64,000 nucleotides of DNA. It comes from an uncultured Planctomycetota bacterium. GTDB taxonomy: Bacteria; Planctomycetota; Phycisphaerae; UBA1845; Fen-1342. A program made the position numbers and the translations under genes. Numbering within the stretch: the stretch's first letter is position 1; the number at the start of each line of letters is the position of its first letter. This document shows, piece by piece, positions 17,118-25,888 of this stretch. The notes under the pieces are model-generated. The model was given only the letters and a program-made list of their open reading frames with translations. It was not told the DNA's origin and did no database searches. Location of the stretch: NCBI GenBank assembly GCA_900696525.1, contig CAADGL010000022.1:62001-126000 (forward strand). The letters run 5' to 3'.

Positions 17118-18008
17118 TCAGATGATAGGCGCGGGAGACGGTGCGGCCGCGGCGCCCGCGCTCACGCCCAGTCGCCTCTCCGCCGCCGCAACCGTCTGGT
17201 CGATCAGCACCGCGATGGTCATCGGCCCGACGCCCCCGGGCACGGGGGTGATCAGCGCGGCGCGGCGGCAGGCGGACTCGAAATCGACGTCGCCGACCGG
17301 ACCCTCGTTGTAGCCCGCGTCGACGACGACGGCGCCGGGCTTGATCCAGTCGCCGCGGACGAAGCGCGGCCGGCCGGCCGCGGCGATGAGCAGGTCGGCC
17401 TGCCGCACGATGTCGGGCAGGTCGCGCGTGCGCGAGTGACAGAGTGTGACGGTCGCGTGCGCGTTGATCAGCAGCGAAGCCATCGGCCGGCCGAGGATCG
17501 GGCTGCGGCCGATCACGCACGCGTGGACACCGTCCAGCGTCACTTTGTATTCCGCGAGCAGAAGCATGATGCCGCGCGGCGTACAGGGAATCCACGCGGG
17601 CATGCCGAGCAGAACACGGCCGAGGGTGGCGGACGAGACGCCGTCGATGTCCTTTTCCGGGGGGATCGCTTCGAAGACGGCGCGCTTGTCGATGGGCGCG
17701 GGGACCGGGTGCTGAACCAGGATCGCATGAACGGTGCTGTCAGCGGCAAGGGCCCGGACACACTCGATCACGTGCCCGGTGGGCGCACTCGCCGGCAGCG
17801 CGTGCAGGACGGTGTCGATGCCCGCCTCGCGGCAGCGCCGCTGCTCCATGCGCACGTAGACCGCCGAGGACGGATCGTCGCCGATCAGGACGTTCGCCAG
17901 CCGCGGCGAGATTCCCCTGTCGCGACGGAGCCGCGCGGCGCTCTCGCCGGCGGCGGCGATCAGGCGCTGCGCCGGATCGCGTCCCAGCATCAACCTTGCA
18001 CCCGACAT
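17118..18008 (-). CDS. folD: FolD-type methylenetetrahydrofolate dehydrogenase with altered cyclohydrolase lysine
   Basis: Interconverts 5,10-methylene- and 10-formyl-tetrahydrofolate in one-carbon metabolism. The 296-residue protein aligns along its whole length: 'AVYVRMEQRRCREAGI', 'ILVQHPVPAPID', 'PEKDIDGV', 'IPCTPRGIM', 'VIGRSPILGRPMA' (NAD(P) site) and 'PVPGGVGPMTIAVL'. The catalytic lysine of the YVxxK motif (K54 in E. coli) is replaced by glutamate; the codon is GAG. Gln and Asp of the site are retained. Mutants at this lysine in other FolD enzymes lose cyclohydrolase but can keep dehydrogenase activity, so this one may be monofunctional. Confidence 0.88.
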   Translation of the reverse strand: MSGARLMLGRDPAQRLIAAAGESAARLRRDRGISPRLANVLIGDDPSSAVYVRMEQRRCREAGIDTVLHALPASAPTGHVIECVRALAADSTVHAILVQHPVPAPIDKRAVFEAIPPEKDIDGVSSATLGRVLLGMPAWIPCTPRGIMLLLAEYKVTLDGVHACVIGRSPILGRPMASLLINAHATVTLCHSRTRDLPDIVRQADLLIAAAGRPRFVRGDWIKPGAVVVDAGYNEGPVGDVDFESACRRAALITPVPGGVGPMTIAVLIDQTVAAAERRLGVSAGAAAAPSPAPII

Positions 18009-18042
18009 GTCCCGAGTGTACCGCCGAACGCGATTCGCCGTT

Positions 18043-19971
18043 TCAGCCGGCGCCCGCGGGCGCGCCGGGCGGTGCTGGGCGTTCGCAGGAGAGGCGTGGC
18101 TGCCACTCGGGCGGCACGGTCATGGTCACGTGGACGACGCCTTCTTCGTCGGCGGTCGTCACCTTGAGACCGGAGCGGTGGAAGACCGCCAGCATCGGCG
18201 CATTCTCCGCCAGCACCTCGGCCGTGAAGCGCTCGATGCCCTTGCCGCGCGCAATCTGCACCAGCCGCTGGAACAGGTACGTGCCCAGCCCCTTGTGCTG
18301 CCACTCGTCCTGGACGGTGAAGGCAACCTCGGCGCTGCGGCGGTCGGGCGCGGCGATGTAGCGGGCCGTGCCGACCGCCGACGGGCGGCCGCCCTCCTCG
18401 TGGATCGCAACCAGGGCCATCTCGCTGTCGTAGTCGATGTTGCAGTACACCTGAAGCCGCTCGTGCGGCATGGCCTTCACCGGCCCGTGGAAGCGCAGGT
18501 ACACCGTCCGCTCGCTGAACTTGTAGAACATGTCGCGCAGCAGCGTTTCGTCCGCCGCGCGGATCGGCCGCACGAACACCTCGCGGCCATCGCGCAGGCG
18601 GACGGTCGCCTCCAGCTCTTCCGGATAGGGCCGGGTCGCGGGAGGGAGAATCTGGTTGATCTGGACGATGCGGCGCTTCTTGGCGGCGTGCAGCAGCTCG
18701 GAGCGGAAGCCGGGATGGGCGATCTGGATCAGCGCCAGCGCCCGCTCGCGCAGCGTCTTGCCGTGCAGGTAGGCCACGCCGTGCTCCGTCACGATGTAAT
18801 GCGCGTCGCCGCGGGTCGAGATGACACCGGCGCCCTCCTGCAACACGGCGCTGATGCGCGACCGGATGCCGGCCGGCGTCTCCGCCGTGCTCGGCAGGGC
18901 GATGATCGGGCGGCCATCGCGGGCGAGCGCCGCGCCGCGCATGAAATCGGCGTGCCCGCCGATCCCGCTGTAGAAGAGCGTGCCGAGCGAATCGGCGACC
19001 ACCTGGCCGGTCAGGTCGATCTCGACGGCGCCGTTGATCGCGACCATGTTGTCGTGCCGGCTGATGACCAGCGGGTTGTTCGTGTATTCCGACGGGTGCA
19101 TCTCGATCTGCGGGTTGTCGTGCAGAAACTCAAACAGCGCCCGGCTGCCCGCGGCGAAGCTGCCGACGATCTTGCCGGCGTGCAGGCTCTTGCGGCGGCC
19201 GGTGATCACGCCGAGCTGCGCCAGCTTCATCACGCCGTCGGAAAACATCTCGGTGTGGATGCCCAGGTCGTTCTTGCGCGTCAGCAGCGCGAGCACGGCG
19301 TCGGGCAGGCGCCCGATACCGAGCTGGAGCGTCGCCCCGTCGGGCACGAGGTGCGCGATGTGCTCGGCGATGCGCTGCGCCACGTCGTGCGGCTGCTCGA
19401 CGACCGGCCACTCGAGCAGCGGCTCGTCGTGCTCGACGAGACAGGCGATGCGGTCGACGTGAATGAAGCAGTCGCCCAGTGTGCGCGGCATGTGGCGGTT
19501 GACCTGGGCGATCACGGCGCCGGCCGATTCGGCGGCGGCCTTGGTGATGTCCACCGAGACGCCCAGGCTGCAAAAGCCGTGCGCGTCGGGCGGGCTGACC
19601 ATGATCAGCGCCACGTCGATCGGCAGCCGCCGCGTCCGGAACAGCCCCGGAACCTGCGAAAGGAAGATGGGCGTGTAGTCGGCGCGCGACTCGTTCACCG
19701 CGCTGCGCACGCTGTTGCCGATGAAGAAGGCGTTCGCCCGGAAGCTGGCGGCGTAGCGCGGGTCGGAGTACGGCGCCACGCCCAGCGTCAGCACCTGCAT
19801 CAGCTCCGTGTCCAGCAGCCCCTGCCCGTGCTCGACCAGCCCGCGCACCAGCGCCTGCGGCTCGCCGCAGGCGCTGCCGATGAACACCCGCGCCCCCGGC
19901 CTGATCCGCCGCATGGCCGCCGCCACCGAGACGCACTTCTCACGCCAGTCCGCCCGCGCCGTGCCGCTCAC
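18043..19971 (-). CDS. Acetyl-CoA hydrolase/CoA-transferase fused to a GNAT acetyltransferase
   Basis: 642 residues from a GTG at 19971; the 961-residue ORF-track version reads through the upstream gene in the wrong frame. Residues 1 to about 430 form the 4-hydroxybutyrate CoA-transferase/acetyl-CoA hydrolase fold, with the catalytic glutamate in 'LGIHTEMFSDGVMKL' and 'SLGTLFYSGIGGHADFMRGA'. The last 190 residues are a GNAT domain ('VFVRPIRAADETLLRDMFYK', acetyl-CoA loop 'DEWQHKGLGTYLFQRLVQIA'). Its GTG overlaps the stop of the ADP-forming acyl-CoA synthetase gene (GTGA), so translation is coupled. The GNAT part could acetylate its partner enzyme, as Pat-type proteins do; that is inference. 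Confidence 0.88.
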   Translation of the reverse strand: MSGTARADWREKCVSVAAAMRRIRPGARVFIGSACGEPQALVRGLVEHGQGLLDTELMQVLTLGVAPYSDPRYAASFRANAFFIGNSVRSAVNESRADYTPIFLSQVPGLFRTRRLPIDVALIMVSPPDAHGFCSLGVSVDITKAAAESAGAVIAQVNRHMPRTLGDCFIHVDRIACLVEHDEPLLEWPVVEQPHDVAQRIAEHIAHLVPDGATLQLGIGRLPDAVLALLTRKNDLGIHTEMFSDGVMKLAQLGVITGRRKSLHAGKIVGSFAAGSRALFEFLHDNPQIEMHPSEYTNNPLVISRHDNMVAINGAVEIDLTGQVVADSLGTLFYSGIGGHADFMRGAALARDGRPIIALPSTAETPAGIRSRISAVLQEGAGVISTRGDAHYIVTEHGVAYLHGKTLRERALALIQIAHPGFRSELLHAAKKRRIVQINQILPPATRPYPEELEATVRLRDGREVFVRPIRAADETLLRDMFYKFSERTVYLRFHGPVKAMPHERLQVYCNIDYDSEMALVAIHEEGGRPSAVGTARYIAAPDRRSAEVAFTVQDEWQHKGLGTYLFQRLVQIARGKGIERFTAEVLAENAPMLAVFHRSGLKVTTADEEGVVHVTMTVPPEWQPRLSCERPAPPGAPAGAG

Positions 19972-22151
19972 GAGCCACCCCCTTGCAGGATGATGCGCGC
20001 GTCGACCACGACCGCCCCGCGCCCGCGCGGATAGACGATCAGCGGGTTCACGTCGAGCTCGCGGATGCGCTCGTGCTCGGTCACCAGTTGCGACAGCCGC
20101 AGCAGGCACTCGCCGATCGCCGCCACGTCCGACGGCGGCTCCTTGCGCACCCCCTCCAGCAGCTTGTAGCTGCGGATGCTGCGGATCATCTGCGCCGGCA
20201 CGTCGTCGCGCAGCGGCGCCAGCCGGAACGCCACGTCGTGCAGCGCCTCGGCATAGATGCCGCCCAGCCCGAACATCAGCAGCGGCCCCAGACGCGCATC
20301 CCGCGTCATCCCCAGGATCGTCTCCTTCCCCCGCTCCAGCATCTTCTGCACCAGCACGCCCCAGATCTCCCCCTCCGCGCCGATCTTCTCCCGCACTGCC
20401 GACACCATCTCGTCGTACGCCCGGCGGACGGCGTCGGCGCCTGCCAGCCCCAGCCGCACACCCCCGAACTCCGTCTTGTGCAGCACCGCCGGACTCGAAA
20501 TCTTCAACGCCACCGGCCAGCCGAGCTGGTCGGCGGCGGCGACGGCCTCCGCGGCGCTGCGCGCCAGCCGAAAGGGCACGGTCGGCAGTCCGTAATGCTG
20601 CAAGACCTCCAGGGCGCGCAGCTCGGTCAGGTGCGTGCGCCCCGCCGACAGCTCTTCGTCGATCAGCTTCGCCACGGCGTCGCGCTTCACGTCGAACTGC
20701 CGGTACTCGCCGGCCCTGGAGCGCACCCACTCGCCGAAGCGCGCCTTCGCCGCCATCGCCCGCAACGCGTTCTCCGGAAAGCCGAGCACCGGAACGCCCG
20801 CCCGCCGCAACAGCGCGATCGCCGGCGACTGCGGCGGCAGCCCCATCGGCACGGCCACGATCGGCTTGTTGGCCATGCCGCGGGTCTCGGCGATGACGCC
20901 GGCGATCTGGTCGACGTCGGTCATCCATTGGGGCGTGATGATCACGGCGACCTGGTGGACGTTCTCATCGCCGCAGACGGCGTCGAGCGCGGTGCGGTAG
21001 CGGTCGTGGCGCGCGTCTCCGACGACGTCGACCGGGTTGCGGATGCTGCACGTGGGCGGGAGCTGGAACTGGAGCGACTTGGCGGTGTACTCCTGGAAAT
21101 GCGCCAGGCTCAGCCCGTAGCGCACGCACGCGTCGGTAGCCATGATCCCCGGCCCGCCCGCGTTGGTCACGATCGCCGTCCCGCGCCCCGCCGGACGCAG
21201 CACGTCGGAGAACACCTCGGCATGATCGAACAGGTCGGCGACGGACTCGACGCGGACGACGCCGGCCTGCTGCATGATCGCCTCGTACACTTCGTCGGTG
21301 CCGGCCAGCGAGCCGGTGTGCGAGGCGGCGGCGGCGGCGCCTTCGAGCGTTCGGCCGGTCTTGATCGCCAGGATCGGCTTGGGGTTCGGGCCGTGCGTGA
21401 TGGCGTGGGCCGCATCGATGAAGCCCTGTCCGCTCGAAAGGTCCTCGACGTACATCAGGATCGCGCGCGTGTTCGCGTCCGCGGCCAGGGCCGTCAGCAG
21501 GTCGATCTCGGTCAGGTCGGCCTTGTTGCCGAAGCTCACAAACCGCGAGAAGCCGAAGCCGTGATGCTTGGCGTACTCGAGCAGCGCGGTGCACAGCGCC
21601 CCGCTCTGCGAGACCAGGCCCAGTGGCCCCGGGCGCGGCATGTCACGCCCGAAGGATGCGTTCATGCTGACGTCGGCGGCGGTGTTGATCACGCCCAGGC
21701 AGTTCGGTCCGAGGATCGACAGGCCACGCTCCTGCGCCAGCGCGCCGAGCCGTTGCTCGCGCTGCGCGCCCTCGCCCCCGACCTCCTTGAAGCCCGCCGA
21801 GATCACCACGAAATGCCTCGTACCGAGGTCGGCGCAGGCGACGATGGCCGCCTCGACCGCGGGCGCAGGCAGGACCACGACCGCCAGATCCGGTCGCTCG
21901 TCGAGGCTCTGCACGGCAGGATAGCAGCGCAAGCCAAGCAAACTACGCGAGTTAGGATTGATCGGCGAGACAATGCCGTTGAATCCGCCCAACAGCAGGT
22001 TGCGGACGATCGCGTGCCCAACGCTGCTGGGATTGCGCGATGCCCCGAACACCGCGATCGATCGCGGCGAAAACAGCGCCTCGATGTCGCGCGCCGGCCG
22101 GAGCGACGGCGGCTGGGTCGCGGGCTCGGCGGGGACGGCGGCGGTCGTCAT
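19968..22151 (-). CDS. ADP-forming acyl-CoA synthetase, fused alpha-beta
   Basis: Makes acetyl- or acyl-CoA from acid, CoA and ATP with release of ADP, or runs in reverse to gain ATP. 727 residues from the ATG at 22151 (AGAGGGG upstream). Order: CoA-binding domain ('LFSPRSIAVFGASRNPSSVG'), succinyl-CoA-ligase-like domain with 'LGPNCLGVINT' and the phospho-histidine in 'AAASHTGSLAGTDEVYEA', then an ATP-grasp domain ('WPVALKISSPAVLHKTEFGG', 'VQKMLERGKETILGMTRD'). The C-terminal GNAT found in Pat proteins is missing here and is instead on the next gene. The short 'AEPATQP' N-terminal stretch is a planctomycete-like linker. Confidence 0.9.
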   Translation of the reverse strand: MTTAAVPAEPATQPPSLRPARDIEALFSPRSIAVFGASRNPSSVGHAIVRNLLLGGFNGIVSPINPNSRSLLGLRCYPAVQSLDERPDLAVVVLPAPAVEAAIVACADLGTRHFVVISAGFKEVGGEGAQREQRLGALAQERGLSILGPNCLGVINTAADVSMNASFGRDMPRPGPLGLVSQSGALCTALLEYAKHHGFGFSRFVSFGNKADLTEIDLLTALAADANTRAILMYVEDLSSGQGFIDAAHAITHGPNPKPILAIKTGRTLEGAAAAASHTGSLAGTDEVYEAIMQQAGVVRVESVADLFDHAEVFSDVLRPAGRGTAIVTNAGGPGIMATDACVRYGLSLAHFQEYTAKSLQFQLPPTCSIRNPVDVVGDARHDRYRTALDAVCGDENVHQVAVIITPQWMTDVDQIAGVIAETRGMANKPIVAVPMGLPPQSPAIALLRRAGVPVLGFPENALRAMAAKARFGEWVRSRAGEYRQFDVKRDAVAKLIDEELSAGRTHLTELRALEVLQHYGLPTVPFRLARSAAEAVAAADQLGWPVALKISSPAVLHKTEFGGVRLGLAGADAVRRAYDEMVSAVREKIGAEGEIWGVLVQKMLERGKETILGMTRDARLGPLLMFGLGGIYAEALHDVAFRLAPLRDDVPAQMIRSIRSYKLLEGVRKEPPSDVAAIGECLLRLSQLVTEHERIRELDVNPLIVYPRGRGAVVVDARIILQGGGS

Positions 22152-22319
22152 GGGCACCCCTCTTCGCCGGTGCGCGTTTTTCCGCAGCCTGGCAGCGATA
22201 CGCCGCCATCGACCTGCCCGCGTCTGTCCAGACTGGGCAGGCCTCACAGGCTCGTAACGACGCGGTTCAGAGCGGCAATCCGCGCGCCGCAGCGCGCGGC
22301 ACATGCCCGGGTCCGCCCC

Positions 22320-23435
22320 CTACAGCAGCGACCGGAACGTCCGCACGACCTGATCGACCTGGCCTTCACTCAGACCGTTATGGAACGGCAGGGCCACCGT
22401 GCGCGACGCCAGCGCCTCGGTCACCGGGTGATCGCCCGCGCGACAGCCGTGGTCGCGCTGGTAGAACGGCTGAAGGTGGATCGGCGTGAAGTAGTTGCTG
22501 CACCCGACCCCGGCGCGGCGCAGGCCTTCGAGCAGCGCGTCGCGGTCGGCCTGCGTGTAGTCGTCCGACAGCCGAACCACCATGACGAACCAGCTCATGC
22601 CCACGTCGGGCGGCACGCGCTGAAATGAGACCCGCGGCTCGTCCGATAAACGCTCGACGTACCACTGCGCCACCTGCCGCCTTCTCGCCAGGATCTCATC
22701 CAGCCGCCGCATCTGTGCCAGACCCAGGGCGCAGCTCAGCTCGTGCAGGCGGAAGTTGAAGCCGAGCCGCGCGTGCTGAAGCCAGCCCGCATCCGGGTCG
22801 CGGCCCTGGTTGCGCAGCGAGCGCGTCAGCCGCGCGATCCCGTCGTCGTTGGTAACGATCATCCCGCCTTCGCCGGTCGTGATCTGCTTGTTCGGATAGA
22901 ACCCGAACACGCCGGCCTCGGCCAGCGTGCCGGCCGGGCGCCCGCGGTAGGTCGCCCCCAGGGCCTCGCACGAGTCTTCCAGCACGCGCAGCTTGTGCCG
23001 GGCCGCGATCGCGTTGATCCTGTCCATGTCGGGAATTGAGCCGAACACGTCCACCGGCAGAATCGCCCGCGTGCGCGGCGTGATCGCCGCCTCGATCCGC
23101 CGGGCGTCGATCTGCCACGTATCCGGCTCGATGTCGACGAACACCGGCGTCGCGCCCTCGAACAGGATGCTGTTCGACGAGGCGATGAACGAGAACGGCG
23201 TCGTAATCACCTCGTCGCCGCGGCCGATGCCCATGGCCCTCCACGCCAGGTGCAGGGCCGAGGTGCCGCTGTTGACCGCCACGGCGTGCCGCACGCCGAG
23301 GCGCTCGCAGAAGCTCTGCTCGAACTCCGGCAGCCGGGGCCCGAGCGAGAGCTGCGGCGTCCTGAGCACGGCAACAACGGCGTCGATCTCGGCCTGGCCG
23401 ACATCGGGACCGGACAGACTGATGGCTGGGTTCAC
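22320..23435 (-). CDS. DegT/DnrJ/EryC1 sugar aminotransferase
   Basis: PLP-dependent transamination of a keto-sugar nucleotide during synthesis of amino sugars for surface glycans. 371 residues from a GTG at 23435, with GGAGAGG 5-6 bases upstream; the ORF-track start lies farther out. Motifs: 'AVNSGTSALHLAWRAMGIGR', 'VITTPFSFIASSNSILFEGA', 'LEDSCEALGATYRG' and the PLP lysine in 'GFYPNKQITTGEGGM'. The family is certain; the sugar is not. It is divergent from the ABC exporter gene and, together with the WbpA-like enzyme, suggests synthesis of a modified sugar for an exported polymer. Confidence 0.9.
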   Translation of the reverse strand: MNPAISLSGPDVGQAEIDAVVAVLRTPQLSLGPRLPEFEQSFCERLGVRHAVAVNSGTSALHLAWRAMGIGRGDEVITTPFSFIASSNSILFEGATPVFVDIEPDTWQIDARRIEAAITPRTRAILPVDVFGSIPDMDRINAIAARHKLRVLEDSCEALGATYRGRPAGTLAEAGVFGFYPNKQITTGEGGMIVTNDDGIARLTRSLRNQGRDPDAGWLQHARLGFNFRLHELSCALGLAQMRRLDEILARRRQVAQWYVERLSDEPRVSFQRVPPDVGMSWFVMVVRLSDDYTQADRDALLEGLRRAGVGCSNYFTPIHLQPFYQRDHGCRAGDHPVTEALASRTVALPFHNGLSEGQVDQVVRTFRSLL

Positions 23436-23529
23436 GGGACCTCTCCGCACCCTCGACGGGTGCAACTGTTTGATCCGCCGGCGGTGCCGCGCCCGCGGGC
23501 CGGCGACTCCCGCCGAAGGAAGAATGGGC

Positions 23530-23535
23530 TAATAT
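23530..23535 (+). promoter_or_regulatory. Candidate -10 box for the ABC exporter gene
   Basis: TAATAT ends 8 bases before the ATG at 23544. With normal spacing, transcription would start within two bases of the ATG, again suggesting a leaderless message. Confidence 0.35.
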
Positions 23536-23543
23536 ACCGTCCG

Positions 23544-25694
23544 ATGAGTGATACGTCGGTCAGCAGGGGCGGTTTGCACGATTTCAGGCGCGCACTGACC
23601 TGGCTGCGTCCGCATCGCGGCACGCTGCTTATCGGCCTGCTGATGGCGGTCGGCGTCAGCGTCTTCTATACGTTCAGCATCTCGAGCGTCGTTCCGCTGC
23701 TGAAGGTCATTTTTGCCGAGCACGAGACGCTGGCCGACTGGCTGCACCGCGCCGAGACCAGCCACCGACTGGGCGTGGTGCTGGCGGCCGACCTGCCCGA
23801 CAACCCCGCCGGACTCGAAATCGACGACGTTCGGCCCGACTCGCTGAGCGCCGGCCTGATCCGCACGGGCGACCGGATCGTCGCGGATGAGACGGGTCGG
23901 CTGAGCGCGTACGACGTGACGGAGCGGATCGCGCAGGAGCGAGGGGAGACTTTCGCTGTTTTCGTCGAGCATCGCGACGGATCGCGCGCCGAAGTGACGC
24001 TGCGGCTGCGGCCATGGCGCTGGTGGTCGGAGGTGCTGCAATCGGCCAGTGCCGTGCTGCCGCGCGGCGCCGACGCCGACAGCCGGCTCGGCACGCTGAT
24101 GATGGTGATGCTGGCGCTGGTGGCGGTGTCGCTGCTGGGCGGGGCCTGCCGGTTCTTGAACGAGGGCCTGGTCGCCACCGCCGTGCAGCGCGCCATGCAT
24201 GACCTGCGCAGCCGCCTGGCCGAGCACGTGCTGCGCCTGCCGGTCGAGTGGCATGCCAACCAGCCGCCGGGCGACACGCTTGGGCGCTTCGCGACGGACC
24301 TGGGCAAGGTGGAGATCGGCGTCAGCACGCTGTTCGGCAAGGTGATCCGCGAGCCGCTGAAGGCCGTCGGGGTGCTGGCGCTGACGCTGGCGATCGACTG
24401 GCGGCTGCTGCTGGTCGCGCTGCTCGGGCTGCCGGTGGGCGCCGTCGTCATGCGCGTCTTCGGCCGGCTCGTGAAGCGCTCGCAGAAGCGCGCCTCGCAC
24501 TCCTGGGGCCGGCTGCTCGATCACCTGGGTGAGAAGCTCGCCGGCATCCGCATCGTCAAGGCCTACAACATGGAGCGCGAGGAAAGCCGCCGCTTCGAGC
24601 AGGAGGGCCGCACCCTCACCCGCGCCCAGACGCAGATCGAGCTCGTCGACGCGGCCACCAACCCCGCCCTCGAGCTGCTCGCCGTGCTGGGCGTGGCGGC
24701 GTTCGTCATGTACGGCGCCAGCCGCGTCTTCAGCAACCAGCTCGAACCGCACCTGTTCTTCGCCGCCGTCGTCTGCCTGGGCGGCATCTTCGACCCCGTG
24801 CGCAAGATGGGCAACGTCTACAACCGGCTGCAACAGGCCGACGTCTCGGCGCGGCGGCTGTTCGAGCTGCTGGACCTGGCCGAGGAGCGGCGGCCGGACG
24901 CGGCCCGGCCGGCGCGCGAGCTGACCGGCGTGCGGGAGGGAATCGAGTTCCGCGACGTGTGCTTCGCGTATCCGAGCCGGCCGGATCGCCCGGTGCTCGA
25001 GCACGTGAGCCTCGTGGTGCCGCGCGGCCGGATCGTGGCGCTGGTCGGGCCGAACGGCTCCGGCAAGACGACGCTGATCTCGCTGCTGATGCGCTTCTAC
25101 GAGCCGGTGTCCGGGCAGATCCTCATCGACGGGGTGGACATCCGCGAGTACACGCTCGAGTCGCTGCGGGCGCATATCGGCCTGGTCACGCAGGAGGCGG
25201 TCGTCTTCAGCGACAGCGTCCGCGGAAACGTGGCCTACGGCGCCAACGGCGTGTCGATCGAGACGGTGCGGTCCGCCGCCCGCCTGGCGCACGTCGACGA
25301 CTTCATCAACACGCTGCGAACCGTGGACAACGGCCACGTCCTGAGCGGCTACGAGACCCCGATCACCGCCCGGGCGCTCTCCGGCGGCCAGCGGCAGCGG
25401 ATCGCGCTGGCGCGGGCCATCCTGCGCGACCCGCCGATCCTCGTGTTGGACGAGGCCACGAGCCAGGTGGACAGTGAATCGGAACGCCGAATCCAGGAAG
25501 CCCTCGACGACGTGACCCGCGGCCGCACGACGTTCGTGATCGCGCACCGCTACAGCACGATCGCCCGGGCCGACATCGCGGTCGTACTGAAGGACGGCCG
25601 CATCATCGCCAGCGGGCGCCACGAGGAGCTGGTGCACACCAGCCCGTTCTATCTCGCCCTGTGCGAGACGCAGTTTGCCGGCGGGCGCGACTGA
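23544..25694 (+). CDS. ABC exporter (MsbA-like half transporter) with PDZ-like insert
   Basis: 716 residues with membrane and ATPase domains fused, as in lipid A or peptide exporters. Helix 1 ('TLLIGLLMAVGVSVFYTFSI') is followed, before helix 2, by about 110 extra residues; of these, roughly 78-156 read as a PDZ domain: 'IDDVRPDSLSAGLIRTGDRI' then 'ERIAQERGETFAVFVEHRDG'. The ATPase is intact: Walker A 'GPNGSGKTTLISLL', signature 'ALSGGQRQRIALAR', Walker B 'ILVLDEATSQVDSES'. The ATG at 23544 is used because the ORF-track N-terminus overlaps the divergent aminotransferase. The insert would be periplasmic. Substrate unknown; lipid or glycan precursor is plausible from context. Confidence 0.88.
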   Translation: MSDTSVSRGGLHDFRRALTWLRPHRGTLLIGLLMAVGVSVFYTFSISSVVPLLKVIFAEHETLADWLHRAETSHRLGVVLAADLPDNPAGLEIDDVRPDSLSAGLIRTGDRIVADETGRLSAYDVTERIAQERGETFAVFVEHRDGSRAEVTLRLRPWRWWSEVLQSASAVLPRGADADSRLGTLMMVMLALVAVSLLGGACRFLNEGLVATAVQRAMHDLRSRLAEHVLRLPVEWHANQPPGDTLGRFATDLGKVEIGVSTLFGKVIREPLKAVGVLALTLAIDWRLLLVALLGLPVGAVVMRVFGRLVKRSQKRASHSWGRLLDHLGEKLAGIRIVKAYNMEREESRRFEQEGRTLTRAQTQIELVDAATNPALELLAVLGVAAFVMYGASRVFSNQLEPHLFFAAVVCLGGIFDPVRKMGNVYNRLQQADVSARRLFELLDLAEERRPDAARPARELTGVREGIEFRDVCFAYPSRPDRPVLEHVSLVVPRGRIVALVGPNGSGKTTLISLLMRFYEPVSGQILIDGVDIREYTLESLRAHIGLVTQEAVVFSDSVRGNVAYGANGVSIETVRSAARLAHVDDFINTLRTVDNGHVLSGYETPITARALSGGQRQRIALARAILRDPPILVLDEATSQVDSESERRIQEALDDVTRGRTTFVIAHRYSTIARADIAVVLKDGRIIASGRHEELVHTSPFYLALCETQFAGGRD

Positions 25695-25733
25695 CCCGCG
25701 GGCCGCCGGCCGCCGCGCCCTCCCGCAAAGTGA

Positions 25734-25757
25734 CCGGCGGGACGCCGGTCCCGCCGG
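25734..25757 (+). terminator. Strong hairpin after the ABC exporter gene
   Basis: CCGGCGGGAC, a 4-base loop GCCG, and GTCCCGCCGG form a perfect 10-bp stem 40 bases past the stop codon. No run of T follows, so it may be a factor-dependent terminator or a repeat-type palindrome rather than a classical terminator. Confidence 0.4.
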
Positions 25758-25888
25758 GCTTCGAAACCCGCCGCCCGGCCACCATGAGCGGCGCTGGGTC
25801 CGGTGCTGCGGGGCCGTCGCGGGTATCATCTCCCACTGGGGTTCATTCAGCAGGACACCGCAGAGAGCGCGCGGCGAGGACGGGCGGA

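Noticed and set aside
19983-22628. 881-residue plus-strand ORF and the similar 18007-20034 ORF
   Set aside because: Shadows of the acyl-CoA synthetase and CoA-transferase genes on the minus strand, which have complete family motifs.
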